A stretch of 64,000 nucleotides of DNA from Planctomycetota bacterium (GTDB taxonomy: Bacteria; Planctomycetota; Phycisphaerae; Phycisphaerales; UBA5793): the NCBI GenBank assembly GCA_963205185.1, contig CAUJHZ010000006.1, positions 1 to 64,000 of the forward strand. Direction: 5' to 3'. The first letter of the stretch is position 1. Each line of letters opens with the position of its first letter. Positions 56,285 through 64,000 of the stretch are shown in pieces. The translations under genes were made by a program, and so were the position numbers. The notes beneath the pieces are model-generated. The model saw only the letters and a program-made list of their open reading frames with translations. It searched no databases and was not told where the DNA came from.

Positions 56285-56290
56285 TACACT
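56285..56290 (+). promoter_or_regulatory. -10 box, probably leaderless start of the class IV aminotransferase
   Basis: TACACT ends 6 nt before ATG 56297. The same hexamer at the same distance precedes the thioesterase at 7380. Confidence 0.5.
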
Positions 56291-56296
56291 GCGCAC

Positions 56297-57145
56297 ATGT
56301 CGAGCGTCTACCTGAACGGCCAGTTCATTTCACCCGACGAAGCGCGCATCAGCGTCTTCGATCGGGGCTTTCTCTTCGGCGACGCCGTCTACGAGGTCAT
56401 CCGCTACTTCAACGGCAAGCCGTATGCCATGGACCTGCACGTCCAGCGCCTGCAGCGCACCCTGCGCGAGGTCCGATTCGGACATTTCCAGGCCGCGGAT
56501 ATTGTGCGCCTGGGCGATGAACTGCTCGCCCGCAACGACCTGCGCGACGCCTGCGTCTACTGGCAGATCACACGCGGCACGGGCCAGGGCCGGGCCCACC
56601 TGCCGCCGGCGGACATGCGGCCGACGGTGTTCGGCTGCGTCGATCGCACGCCGCCGCTTTCGGAGTGTGCGACTCCGGCGGAGACGACCGCAACCCTGCA
56701 CGAAGACTGGCGCTGGGCCCGCTGCGACATCAAATCGACAAACCTGCTGCCCAACATCCTCGGCAAGATCGCCGCGACCGACGCCGGGGCGCAGGAGGTC
56801 ATCTTTCATCGCGACGGCCGGGTGAGCGAGGGCGGCTCGACGACGGTGCTCATCGCGCGGGGCGGCCAACTCATCACGCCGCCGATCGATGACCCGGACC
56901 TGAGCATTCTGCACGGCGTGACGCGCCGCGCCCTCGCCGCGCTGCCGAACGTGAACCTGATCGAGCGGCCGGTGACGGTTGAGGAACTGCGCAGCGCCGA
57001 CGAGATCATTCTCGCGGGGACGCGCACGCTGCTGGCGGCGGTGGTGAGCCTCGACGGCCGCGCGGTTGGCGACGGCCGCGCCGGGCCGGCGGTCAGCAAG
57101 CTGCTCACTGCTTTCATTGAGTCGATTCGCGCTGCCACGCAGTGA
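56297..57145 (+). CDS. dat: Class IV aminotransferase, D-amino acid aminotransferase type
   Basis: 282 aa fold type IV PLP enzyme. FDRGFLFGDAVYEVIRYFNG and the PLP-lysine segment CDIKSTNLLPNIL match D-alanine aminotransferase more than IlvE. HRDGRVSEGGSTTVLI and the final LAGTRTLLAAV also fit. It would make D-glutamate and D-alanine-type amino acids for peptidoglycan, or degrade them. An IlvE-like role is possible but less likely. Confidence 0.87.
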   Translation: MSSVYLNGQFISPDEARISVFDRGFLFGDAVYEVIRYFNGKPYAMDLHVQRLQRTLREVRFGHFQAADIVRLGDELLARNDLRDACVYWQITRGTGQGRAHLPPADMRPTVFGCVDRTPPLSECATPAETTATLHEDWRWARCDIKSTNLLPNILGKIAATDAGAQEVIFHRDGRVSEGGSTTVLIARGGQLITPPIDDPDLSILHGVTRRALAALPNVNLIERPVTVEELRSADEIILAGTRTLLAAVVSLDGRAVGDGRAGPAVSKLLTAFIESIRAATQ

Positions 57146-57153
57146 TCGCCTTG

Positions 57154-60100
57154 TCAGACGCGATCTGATACCGATGGTGCCGCCGGGCGCGATGCGTCGC
57201 GCGCTCGCGGTATCTGCTCGCGAATAAGGGTGAGCAGCGCGTTGCGGTCGATGGGTTTGGTGGTGTAGTCGTCACAGCCGGCGGCGAGGCACTTCTCGCG
57301 ATCGCCGATCATGGCGTGCGCGGTAATCGCGACGATGGGCCCCGCGTAGCCGCTTGAGCGCAGGAAGCGGGTGGCGTCGTAGCCGTCCAGTTCGGGCATC
57401 TGCATGTCCATGAGTACGAGGTCGAACGGAGCGGCATCGAGAGACGCGAGCGCCTGTTCGACCGCGGCGCGCCCGTTGTCGGCGATGGTGACTGTCGCTC
57501 CAGCCTTTCGCAGGTGGAAGGAGATGAGGCGCTGGTTGTCGGGCCCGTCTTCGGCGAGCAGGATGCGCGCTCCATCGAGGCGGATTGCCGGTTCGGCTGG
57601 CTCGGCGTGGTCCAGTTTCAGCGCGCACAACTCGGTCGGCGGGTGAATGAGCCTCAGGTTGCTCAGCGACCCGGTGCTGAGGCGAACCGTGAAGGTGCTT
57701 CCTTCTCCGGGCGAGGAGCTGACGGTGATGTCGCCGCCGAGCATGCGGGCGAGGCGCCGGGAAATGGCCAGGCCCAGGCCGGTGCCGCCGAAGCGCCGGG
57801 CCATTGACGAGTCGGCCTGCGAGAACGACTCGAAGATGCGAGCCATCTGCTCTTCGTTCATGCCGATGCCGGTGTCCACGACCTCGATGCTCAGCGTGCC
57901 CTCGTCCGCGTCATCGCGGCGCGCAAAGCGGGCGATCAGCCGTACGCCGCCGCTTTCGGTGAATTTGACGGCGTTGCCCGCGAGGTTGAGCAGGATCTGT
58001 CGAAGCCGCGTCGGATCGGAAAGAATCGTGTCGGGGATGGGCGTGGCATACTCGATGCCGAAGCGAAGGCCCTTGGCGTCTGCGCGCACCCGCAGCAGCG
58101 ATTCGACGTCGGCGAGCACCTCGCGCGGCGAGCAGGCGATGCGCTCGAGGCTCATGCAATTGGCTTCGATCTTGGAAAGGTCGAGGATGTCATTGATGAG
58201 CGCGGTGAGGTGGGCGCCGTTGCGGCGAATGGTCTGGATGCACTGAAGCCGCTCGACGGGCGACTGCGTGGGGTCGAGAAGCAAGTCGGCAAAGCCGAGA
58301 ATGGCCGTCATGGGCGTACGGATCTCGTGGCTCATGTTGGCGAGAAACTCGCTCTTGGCGCGGTTGGCGGCTTCGGCTTCGAGCCGCGCGGCCTCCAGTT
58401 CGCACGACTTGGTCGCCAGTTCGGCGCTGTGCTGCTCGATCTGTTCCTTGGAGGTGATGAGATCGACCAGCGAGCGGGCGAGATTGTCCTCGGCGATGCG
58501 CCGCTCGTGGATATCGGTGATCGAGCCGGCCATGCGCTCGGCAGAGCCGTCCGCGCTCCAGACCGCCTGACCGCGCAACTGGAACCAGCGCCCCTCACCA
58601 CTGGCCGCGATCATTCGGCACTCGACCGAGAGCGGCTCGCGGGTCTTGAGATGGTGTTGTATCGCCTCGATGACCTGGGCGCGATCGCCTTCGACCACGA
58701 GTTGCATGAGTGAGTTCATCGGCGCCGCAGCGGCGGACGGCCAGACTCCCGCGCCGAGAAGTTCGCAGAAGCGATCGCTGCAGAAGACTTCGTCGCGGTG
58801 GATGTCCCAGTCCCAGATCCCGCTGTCGGCGCCGCGCACAACGAGGTCATAGCGGCGCTCGCTCCGGTAGAGGAACGCGGCCCGTTCGTTGGCGGTCTGC
58901 CAGAGCATCAGCGTCAACGGCACGAGCCCGGAAAAGAGCAGGCCCAGGGCCAGCGTCGAGCCCGGCATCGGCGAGCGCAGCAGCGCCAGCGTGCGCCGCG
59001 AGGGCAGCACGGTGGCGAGCCATTCGAACTGGAAGGCGCTGAAGCGGTTCGTGTACTGATACCGCTGGTCGCAGTCGTCCACCATGCGCTCGTAATGAAT
59101 GTCGGAAACCCCGTCGGCCCGCAGCGCGATGTTGTAGCCCGGAGCAATGTGCTGCGCCGTGAGCGTGCGCTGGAGGAGTTTCGAGCCGCTGAAGATGCCC
59201 ACGACGCGTCGGTTCTCCGGACCGGTCCGCACCGGTGGGAGCACGGCGATGATCTCGTCACCCTGCACTGTGAGCGTGGTGAAGCGCGATGGAAGGACCA
59301 TCCGGCGCGGCGTCGCATCGCTGGCGGGCCACTCCACCCCCCCGGCGGTGGCCCGGGCGAGGACGCGGCCCGAATCGTCGATCCACTCCGCAGCCTGGAG
59401 AATCGGTTGCTGGGCGATGAGGCGCTGGGCGCGCGCCAGGCCCGAATCGCTTCGGTTTTCTTCGTCGAAGAGATGGTCGGCCAGGTGCCTCAGAACCTCG
59501 ATCTGGTGCTCGACCTCGATCTGAAATGCGCTTTCGATCGCCGCCGCCTGAGCCGCGGTGATCTGCCGGATGTGCTGGTCATCTGATGCTTCGGCCGCCT
59601 GCCACGCGACGACGGTGCTCATGGCCAGCGCGATGCCCACGACCGCGGGCGCCCATTGAGGCAGCACCACCGTTCGCGGGTCGCTGTGTCCCCACGCCAG
59701 GGCGAGCAGCGCCGCGCCGAGGCAGCCGAACATAATGAGTGAGCCCGTGGAAATCTCACCCAGGTGCTCCCAGCCCACCGCCAGGCGCAGGTCGATGAGA
59801 TTGGCCGCCGCGGGCAGACCGACGAGCCCGATGAGGATCGCGCCCAGGACGGCCGTCGCGCCCTCTGGCGGCGCCGCGCGGCGCCTGTTCGCCTGGATCA
59901 GCAGCGCCGTGCCGGCGAGTGTCAGGCACGCGCCCCCAATGACCGACAGCCGAACGATTGGGTCCGGTTGGACCGAATCCCGAAACGGCAGGTTGGCTAA
60001 CCAGAGGTGAGCCTCGGCGAACGAGCCGATTCGGCCCAGCAGCAGCAGCACGCCGAACACCGCGGTGAAAGCGCCGATGACGAACACGCCGGTCCACTTG

Positions 60101-60354
60101 CGCCGCGCCGCCAGGCAGATGCCGATGGCGTTCAGCGCCGCCCCCAGCGCCGTGGTCCACGGCGTCGGATCGCTGTTGGGCACGAGTCGGATCAGTGCCG
60201 TCCGGCCGGTGATCGTGCCGATCGCAATCAGCGCGCTGATGCACAGCACGGCGGCGCATGCAAAGTTCATCACCAGCCGACCGGGCGGAGTCGCCGCTGC
60301 GACAGGCGGAGCGCACGCATCGACCGCAGGGAATGGGCTCTGCTGGAGCGACAT
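57154..60354 (-). CDS. Membrane hybrid sensor histidine kinase with receiver domain
   Basis: 1066 aa. About eight N-terminal membrane helices (up to [17 protein letters not shown]) precede a CHASE-like extracellular domain ([20 protein letters not shown] ... YNIALRADG), one further helix, a PAS domain ([20 protein letters not shown]) and a short coiled coil. A HisKA domain with H676 in [10 protein letters not shown], an HATPase domain ([19 protein letters not shown]) and a C-terminal receiver with D983 in [13 protein letters not shown] follow. It phosphorylates its own receiver, but no output domain or partner regulator is adjacent. ATG 60354 is chosen; the frame is open further upstream without similarity. 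Confidence 0.9.
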   Translation of the reverse strand: MSLQQSPFPAVDACAPPVAAATPPGRLVMNFACAAVLCISALIAIGTITGRTALIRLVPNSDPTPWTTALGAALNAIGICLAARRKWTGVFVIGAFTAVFGVLLLLGRIGSFAEAHLWLANLPFRDSVQPDPIVRLSVIGGACLTLAGTALLIQANRRRAAPPEGATAVLGAILIGLVGLPAAANLIDLRLAVGWEHLGEISTGSLIMFGCLGAALLALAWGHSDPRTVVLPQWAPAVVGIALAMSTVVAWQAAEASDDQHIRQITAAQAAAIESAFQIEVEHQIEVLRHLADHLFDEENRSDSGLARAQRLIAQQPILQAAEWIDDSGRVLARATAGGVEWPASDATPRRMVLPSRFTTLTVQGDEIIAVLPPVRTGPENRRVVGIFSGSKLLQRTLTAQHIAPGYNIALRADGVSDIHYERMVDDCDQRYQYTNRFSAFQFEWLATVLPSRRTLALLRSPMPGSTLALGLLFSGLVPLTLMLWQTANERAAFLYRSERRYDLVVRGADSGIWDWDIHRDEVFCSDRFCELLGAGVWPSAAAAPMNSLMQLVVEGDRAQVIEAIQHHLKTREPLSVECRMIAASGEGRWFQLRGQAVWSADGSAERMAGSITDIHERRIAEDNLARSLVDLITSKEQIEQHSAELATKSCELEAARLEAEAANRAKSEFLANMSHEIRTPMTAILGFADLLLDPTQSPVERLQCIQTIRRNGAHLTALINDILDLSKIEANCMSLERIACSPREVLADVESLLRVRADAKGLRFGIEYATPIPDTILSDPTRLRQILLNLAGNAVKFTESGGVRLIARFARRDDADEGTLSIEVVDTGIGMNEEQMARIFESFSQADSSMARRFGGTGLGLAISRRLARMLGGDITVSSSPGEGSTFTVRLSTGSLSNLRLIHPPTELCALKLDHAEPAEPAIRLDGARILLAEDGPDNQRLISFHLRKAGATVTIADNGRAAVEQALASLDAAPFDLVLMDMQMPELDGYDATRFLRSSGYAGPIVAITAHAMIGDREKCLAAGCDDYTTKPIDRNALLTLIREQIPRARDASRPAAPSVSDRV

Positions 60355-60550
60355 GTCTCGAATCCGTCGCGGGTGGTGCCACGTCGGCGGCTGAACCGAG
60401 TTGTCGGCCGCCCTCCCGGGTCGCTGTCCGTCACCCATTCCGGAGGGACCCCTGTCTGAGCATCGGTTGCCCGGAGGGGCTTCTTTATCGCCCGCGCAGG
60501 CGGGCGATTCGCCGACGGACGTTGCCCGCTGCCGGCCTACCCTTATCCAC

Positions 60551-61336
60551 ATGGTGAGTGAGTTATCGATCCTTCTCGTGAGCGTCGGCAATACACGTAC
60601 GGTCGTCGCGCAGGCCGAGGGGCAGCGACTGCAAGGCGTGCAGCGACTGGCCAACGCCGACCCGTCCCGCGCAGTGGAGGCGCTGCGGGCCATGGCGTCG
60701 GACGGCCCGGATGAGCCGCTCGTGCTCGTCGCGACGGTGAATCAACGCGTTTCACGCCCCCTCATCGCCCAGATCGAATCGGAGATCGGCGCCCGCGTGC
60801 TGCGGCTGAGTGACGATCTGCCGATCCCGATCGGAACGTGCATCGACGCAGACGCCCGGCCCGGCCAGGACCGCCTGCTTAACGCCGCGGCGGCGTTTGA
60901 CCGCTTCCGGCAGGCCTGTGTCGTGATTGACGCGGGCACGGCGGTGACGGTCGATTTTGTCGATGGCGAAGGCACCTTTCATGGCGGCGCGATTGCGCCT
61001 GGCGCTCAAATGCAGCTCAACGCGATGCATTCGGGCACCGAGGCGCTGCCTCAACTCGAGATGCACGCTCCGGAGCCCGAGCCCTTCGGCGCCAACACGA
61101 CCCAGGCCATGCTGCACGGGGTGTACTACGGCATTCGCGGCATGGTTCGCCATATCGCCGAGCGCTACGCCGAAGCGTACGGCGCCTATCCGGCGATCAT
61201 CGCCACCGGCGGCGATGCGCATCTGCTGTTCGACGAGGATGAACTCGTCGAGCACATTGTGGATGATCTGACGCTGCACGGCATGATCGCGGCCTTTCGC
61301 ATGGCCAACGAAGTGCTCGGCAGCCGCGAAGACTGA
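60551..61336 (+). CDS. coaX: Type III pantothenate kinase
   Basis: 261 aa acetate-kinase-fold enzyme, the first step of CoA synthesis. [34 protein letters not shown] and [12 protein letters not shown] match CoaX. The N-terminal phosphate motif normally reads DxGNT; here it is SVGNTRT, with Ser in place of the Asp that helps bind ATP and metal. Activity is therefore uncertain. It lies 2 nt before the MnmE-like gene on the same strand. ATG 60551 is chosen as the first codon after which similarity begins. Confidence 0.85.
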   Translation: MVSELSILLVSVGNTRTVVAQAEGQRLQGVQRLANADPSRAVEALRAMASDGPDEPLVLVATVNQRVSRPLIAQIESEIGARVLRLSDDLPIPIGTCIDADARPGQDRLLNAAAAFDRFRQACVVIDAGTAVTVDFVDGEGTFHGGAIAPGAQMQLNAMHSGTEALPQLEMHAPEPEPFGANTTQAMLHGVYYGIRGMVRHIAERYAEAYGAYPAIIATGGDAHLLFDEDELVEHIVDDLTLHGMIAAFRMANEVLGSRED

Positions 61337-61338
61337 TC

Positions 61339-62328
61339 GTGGCGACAGCAGGGGCGCCAACCGGAGCCGTCTTTCGACTCGCCACGCCGCGCAGCGCCGG
61401 TCCCGTGGCCGTCTTCGAACTCGTCGCCGCGCCCGGAGTCGATCTGGAAGCGGCGCTCGGGCTTGCGCCGCGTCCTGCGGGCGTCATGCGGCTTGAGCGC
61501 CTTGCTGACATCGACATGGCGCTGGTGGTGCGCCTGAGCGATTCGCTGCTCTGGCTCATGCCCCACGGCGGCACGCGCATCGCGCAGCGGCTCACGCAGT
61601 GGCTTGGTTCGCTCGGACTGCAGTCGCAAGGCGCCCTCGACCCGCAGGCCGTGTGGCCGGAAGCCGAGTCGCGCGATCAGGCACTGGCTCTCGAAGCGCT
61701 GGGTCGGGCGGCGAGCCCGCTGGCGGTCGATCTGCTGCTCGACCAGCACCGGCGCTGGCAGGAGCATCGCAGCCAGCCGCGCGAGACCATGGATGAGATC
61801 AGCCGCCGCTCGCGGTTCCTCAATCGGCTCCTGGTCCCGCCGCTGGTCGTTGTCGTCGGGCGGCCCAACGTCGGCAAGAGCACGCTGGCCAACGCCCTGC
61901 TCGGTCGCGAGGCGGCCATCACGTCTGACGTGCAGGGCACGACGCGCGACTACGTCGTCACGCAACTCGACCTGGCGGGACTGGTGGTGCGCTGGTGCGA
62001 CACCCCCGGCCGCCGGGACACCACCGATCAGATCGAGCGCGAGGCGATCGACATCGCCGGCGAACTGATCGGAGCGGCCGACTGCCTCATCGGCGCCGCG
62101 GCGCCGGGGATCGGCTGGCCCGATCTGCCGCGCCCGGCGGATCTTCACGTGCAACTCAAGGCCGATCTGCCTGGCGGCAATGCGGCGGAGGGCGCGCTGC
62201 GCGTCAGCGCCCGGCAGGGCAGCGGGCTCAGCGAATTCGTCAGCGCCGTCCGCGAGTTTCTCGTGCCGAGGGACGTTCTGGCTCATCCGGGACCGTGGCT
62301 GTTCGATGAGAGGCTTGCCGCGAGCTGA
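61339..62328 (+). CDS. MnmE-like GTPase, shortened and without the C-terminal Cys motif
   Basis: 329 aa. An N-terminal part resembles the MnmE THF-binding fold (FRLATPRSAGPVAVFEL ... LWLMPHGGTRIAQRLTQWLG), then a GTPase domain with G1 GRPNVGKST, G2 GTTRD and G3 DTPGRRD. The G4 NKxD motif is altered to LKAD. The C-terminal helical domain with the CIFGK motif, which carries the catalytic Cys of MnmE, is missing, and MnmE is about 450 aa. It is probably not a functional tRNA-modifying MnmE. It starts at GTG 61339, 2 nt after coaX. Confidence 0.8.
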   Translation: MATAGAPTGAVFRLATPRSAGPVAVFELVAAPGVDLEAALGLAPRPAGVMRLERLADIDMALVVRLSDSLLWLMPHGGTRIAQRLTQWLGSLGLQSQGALDPQAVWPEAESRDQALALEALGRAASPLAVDLLLDQHRRWQEHRSQPRETMDEISRRSRFLNRLLVPPLVVVVGRPNVGKSTLANALLGREAAITSDVQGTTRDYVVTQLDLAGLVVRWCDTPGRRDTTDQIEREAIDIAGELIGAADCLIGAAAPGIGWPDLPRPADLHVQLKADLPGGNAAEGALRVSARQGSGLSEFVSAVREFLVPRDVLAHPGPWLFDERLAAS

Positions 62329-62407
62329 TTCGCAACCCTCCGCTTCGGACCCTATGATCGAAGCCCGACGCGCATAGGCGCAACCGGGATTGAAAAGGAA
62401 CCGGCGC

Positions 62408-63319
62408 ATGGCAGATAAACGACTGCAGGACATCCGCACGAGCGATGACGCTGAATCGACCGTCAACGTCGAACTCATCGAGTGGCTCAAGACGAGCGGT
62501 GTCAATTACCTGCTGTTCATTCTCGTGATCGTGATCGTCTTCCGCGGCTGGCTGTGGTGGGGCGAGCGCCGCGAGCGCATCAGCGACGAAGCCTGGGCCG
62601 ACCTGGTCGGGACGGACACTGCGGCCTCGCTCGAAGCGCTGGCGGACCGGGCGGCGGGAATCGATTCCGTGCCCGAACTGGCGCTGCTCCGTGCGGCGGA
62701 CCTGTATCAACTCGACATCCTGCGCGACCAGACGCTCGATCTCGTCCCCGACGAGCCGGCGATGGACGATCCGAACCGGCCGGACTCAGAATCGACTGAC
62801 GATGAACCGAAGGTCACGCCGCGTATGACCGAGCAGGAGCGGACCCAGACGCTCGATCGCATGCAGCGCATCTACCAGCGCGTCTATGACTCGACTGCCG
62901 ATCGGGGCAGCGGCGCCAACTGGAAGGAGCTGCTGCACATCCGCGCGATGTTCGGCCTGGCAGCGGTCGCGGAAATGCGCGGCCAGGCGGAGGAGGCGCA
63001 GCAGTGGTACGCGAAGATTGACGCCGCGGCGCGCCCCCGGTATGCAGAACTCGGTGAAGTCGCGCTCGCGTGGAAGAACCATCCCGAAGCGCTGATGCGC
63101 ATTGAGTTTCCCGAAGAGTCGGTGGTGAATAAGGCGCTGCGCGATCCGCCCGCCGCCGCGGCGCCGGTCGAAGGTGAATCGACCGAGCCGCCGAGCGAAG
63201 CCGCGCCGGACGACGCCACCAAGACCGAACCGGCCGGAGAGTCAACAGACCAGCCTGCCGACCCGCCCGCCGATGAACCGGGTCAGGCGGACGAGCCGGC
63301 GCCGGGCGGCGGCGGCTGA
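62408..63319 (+). CDS. Membrane-anchored TPR-like protein
   Basis: 303 aa. One N-terminal membrane helix (YLLFILVIVIVFRGWLWW) is followed by helical repeats of the TPR type (HIRAMFGLAAVAEMRGQAEE) and a Glu/Pro/Ala-rich tail. It resembles the YfgM/TPR_21 layout. Its function could be in envelope protein handling, but this is inference. AAGGA lies before ATG 62408. It is followed 5 bp later by the pseudouridine synthase gene. Confidence 0.8.
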   Translation: MADKRLQDIRTSDDAESTVNVELIEWLKTSGVNYLLFILVIVIVFRGWLWWGERRERISDEAWADLVGTDTAASLEALADRAAGIDSVPELALLRAADLYQLDILRDQTLDLVPDEPAMDDPNRPDSESTDDEPKVTPRMTEQERTQTLDRMQRIYQRVYDSTADRGSGANWKELLHIRAMFGLAAVAEMRGQAEEAQQWYAKIDAAARPRYAELGEVALAWKNHPEALMRIEFPEESVVNKALRDPPAAAAPVEGESTEPPSEAAPDDATKTEPAGESTDQPADPPADEPGQADEPAPGGGG

Positions 63320-63324
63320 AGCGC

Positions 63325-64000
63325 GTGCCGCGCGAGACGCGCCAAGCCCGACCGGGCGAGCCTGCCCGCGTCCGGTCGTCTGACGCTCCACCGGGCGAGG
63401 CGGCGCCGCCGGTCGATGATCCCGCTGCGGACCTTTCACTGCTGACTGGCGGGGGCAACGTCGATCCTGACCTGGTCCGCGCTGCTTCCGCAGGCGCTGA
63501 CGACGACAACACCGACGCCGCGCTCACCGTTACATTCCGCCTGACGCGCGACCTGCGCAAGCGGCTGGACAAGTACCTGCAGGACCGCATCCCGTTCATG
63601 AGTCGGACGCAACTTCAGCGGCTTATCGCCGAGCAGGCTGTGACGGTCAATGACCGCCGGCCGAAGGCTTCAACGACGCTGCGCATCGGCGACGTGGTGA
63701 CGGTGGTCGTGCCTCCGCCGCCCACGAAGGACATTCCCGCCGAGGATATTCCGCTGCACGTGCTCTACGAAGATGATGATCTCATCGTCGTCAACAAGCA
63801 GCCCGAACTCATCGTTCACCCCGCGCGCGGCAACAAGCGCGGCACGCTCATCAACGCCCTCGTCTGGCACTTCACGCACCGGACCGGCGGTGCTCTCTCC
63901 AGCGTCGGCGCCGACGAGGCACGCCCCGGCGTCGTGCACCGGCTCGACCGCAGCACGACCGGCGCGATCGTCGTCGCCAAGACTGACATCGCGCACTGGC
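63325..64000 (+). CDS. RluA-family 23S rRNA pseudouridine synthase (3' end off window)
   Basis: 225 codons visible. A disordered acidic N-terminus of about 70 residues is followed by an S4 RNA-binding domain (LRKRLDKYLQDRIPFMSRTQ) and the catalytic domain. It reads VLYEDDDLIVVNKQPELIVH and then the signature VVHRLDRSTTGAIVVAK with the catalytic Asp. This fits RluD, which modifies helix 69 of 23S rRNA, but RluA/RluC cannot be excluded without the end. It starts at GTG 63325 without a clear Shine-Dalgarno sequence. Confidence 0.9.
   Translation, partial: MPRETRQARPGEPARVRSSDAPPGEAAPPVDDPAADLSLLTGGGNVDPDLVRAASAGADDDNTDAALTVTFRLTRDLRKRLDKYLQDRIPFMSRTQLQRLIAEQAVTVNDRRPKASTTLRIGDVVTVVVPPPPTKDIPAEDIPLHVLYEDDDLIVVNKQPELIVHPARGNKRGTLINALVWHFTHRTGGALSSVGADEARPGVVHRLDRSTTGAIVVAKTDIAHW

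Overview
The window is a high-GC bacterial chromosome segment, most likely from a member of the Planctomycetota and perhaps of the Phycisphaerae. This is inferred from gene content: RNase Y, PrkA, RAYT elements with a TTTAGCCGCGACC-type terminal repeat, HAF-repeat and propeller-type secreted proteins, and large MscS channels. No rRNA or marker tree is available here. Genes are packed on both strands. About 58 protein genes (two cut by the window edges), two tRNA-Arg genes and one RAYT element are supported. No CRISPR array or prophage was seen.

Layout. Positions 1-5.1 kb hold the tail of a secreted protein, convergent fabI, a cassette of a secretin-N-like protein, an ECF sigma factor and a membrane-anchored partner, then a YceI protein and a polytopic membrane protein. 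Positions 5.2-23.6 kb are dominated by a phenylacetyl-CoA catabolic cluster: aminotransferase, hotdog thioesterase, paaF, a RAYT element, paaG, paaH, paaJ, a small membrane protein, paaA, a tandem-domain paaB, paaC, paaD, then a complete 2-oxoacid dehydrogenase complex (E1 alpha, E1 beta, E2, E3). paaY and paaN converge on it from the minus strand. Positions 23.6-34.4 kb hold two divergent tRNA-Arg genes, corA, a 1227-residue MscS-type channel, gabD, a BshC-like protein, a GT2 glycosyltransferase, a divergent Fur-family regulator and a 3D-domain protein. Positions 34.4-49.4 kb hold an HAF-repeat protein, dinB-like, DUF1294, rny, an M19 dipeptidase, an M48 lipoprotein, ubiE/menG, a B12-fold protein, a beta-helix protein, a LeuC-like protein, prkA and trmB. 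Positions 49.4-64 kb hold a zinc-ribbon membrane protein, a cyclophilin, a tandem pair of propeller-type secreted proteins with a decayed third copy between them, folD, a D-amino acid aminotransferase, a hybrid histidine kinase, coaX, an MnmE-like GTPase, a membrane-anchored TPR-like protein and an RluD-type pseudouridine synthase cut by the right edge.

How it fits together. The paa genes encode the aerobic CoA-ester route from phenylacetyl-CoA to acetyl-CoA and succinyl-CoA. The window has no phenylacetate-CoA ligase (PaaK), but the cluster contains an aminotransferase and a whole 2-oxoacid dehydrogenase. This suggests, as inference, that phenylalanine is transaminated to phenylpyruvate and oxidatively decarboxylated straight to phenylacetyl-CoA. 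A second theme is a roughly 85-residue C-terminal module shared by secreted proteins with unrelated N-terminal repeats, at 2-262, 34398-35717, 42951-44453, 51506-53023 and 53717-55237, with a remnant at 53245-53487. A third is a run of genes with no Shine-Dalgarno sequence but a TANNNT box 5-7 nt before the start codon, which looks like leaderless transcription.
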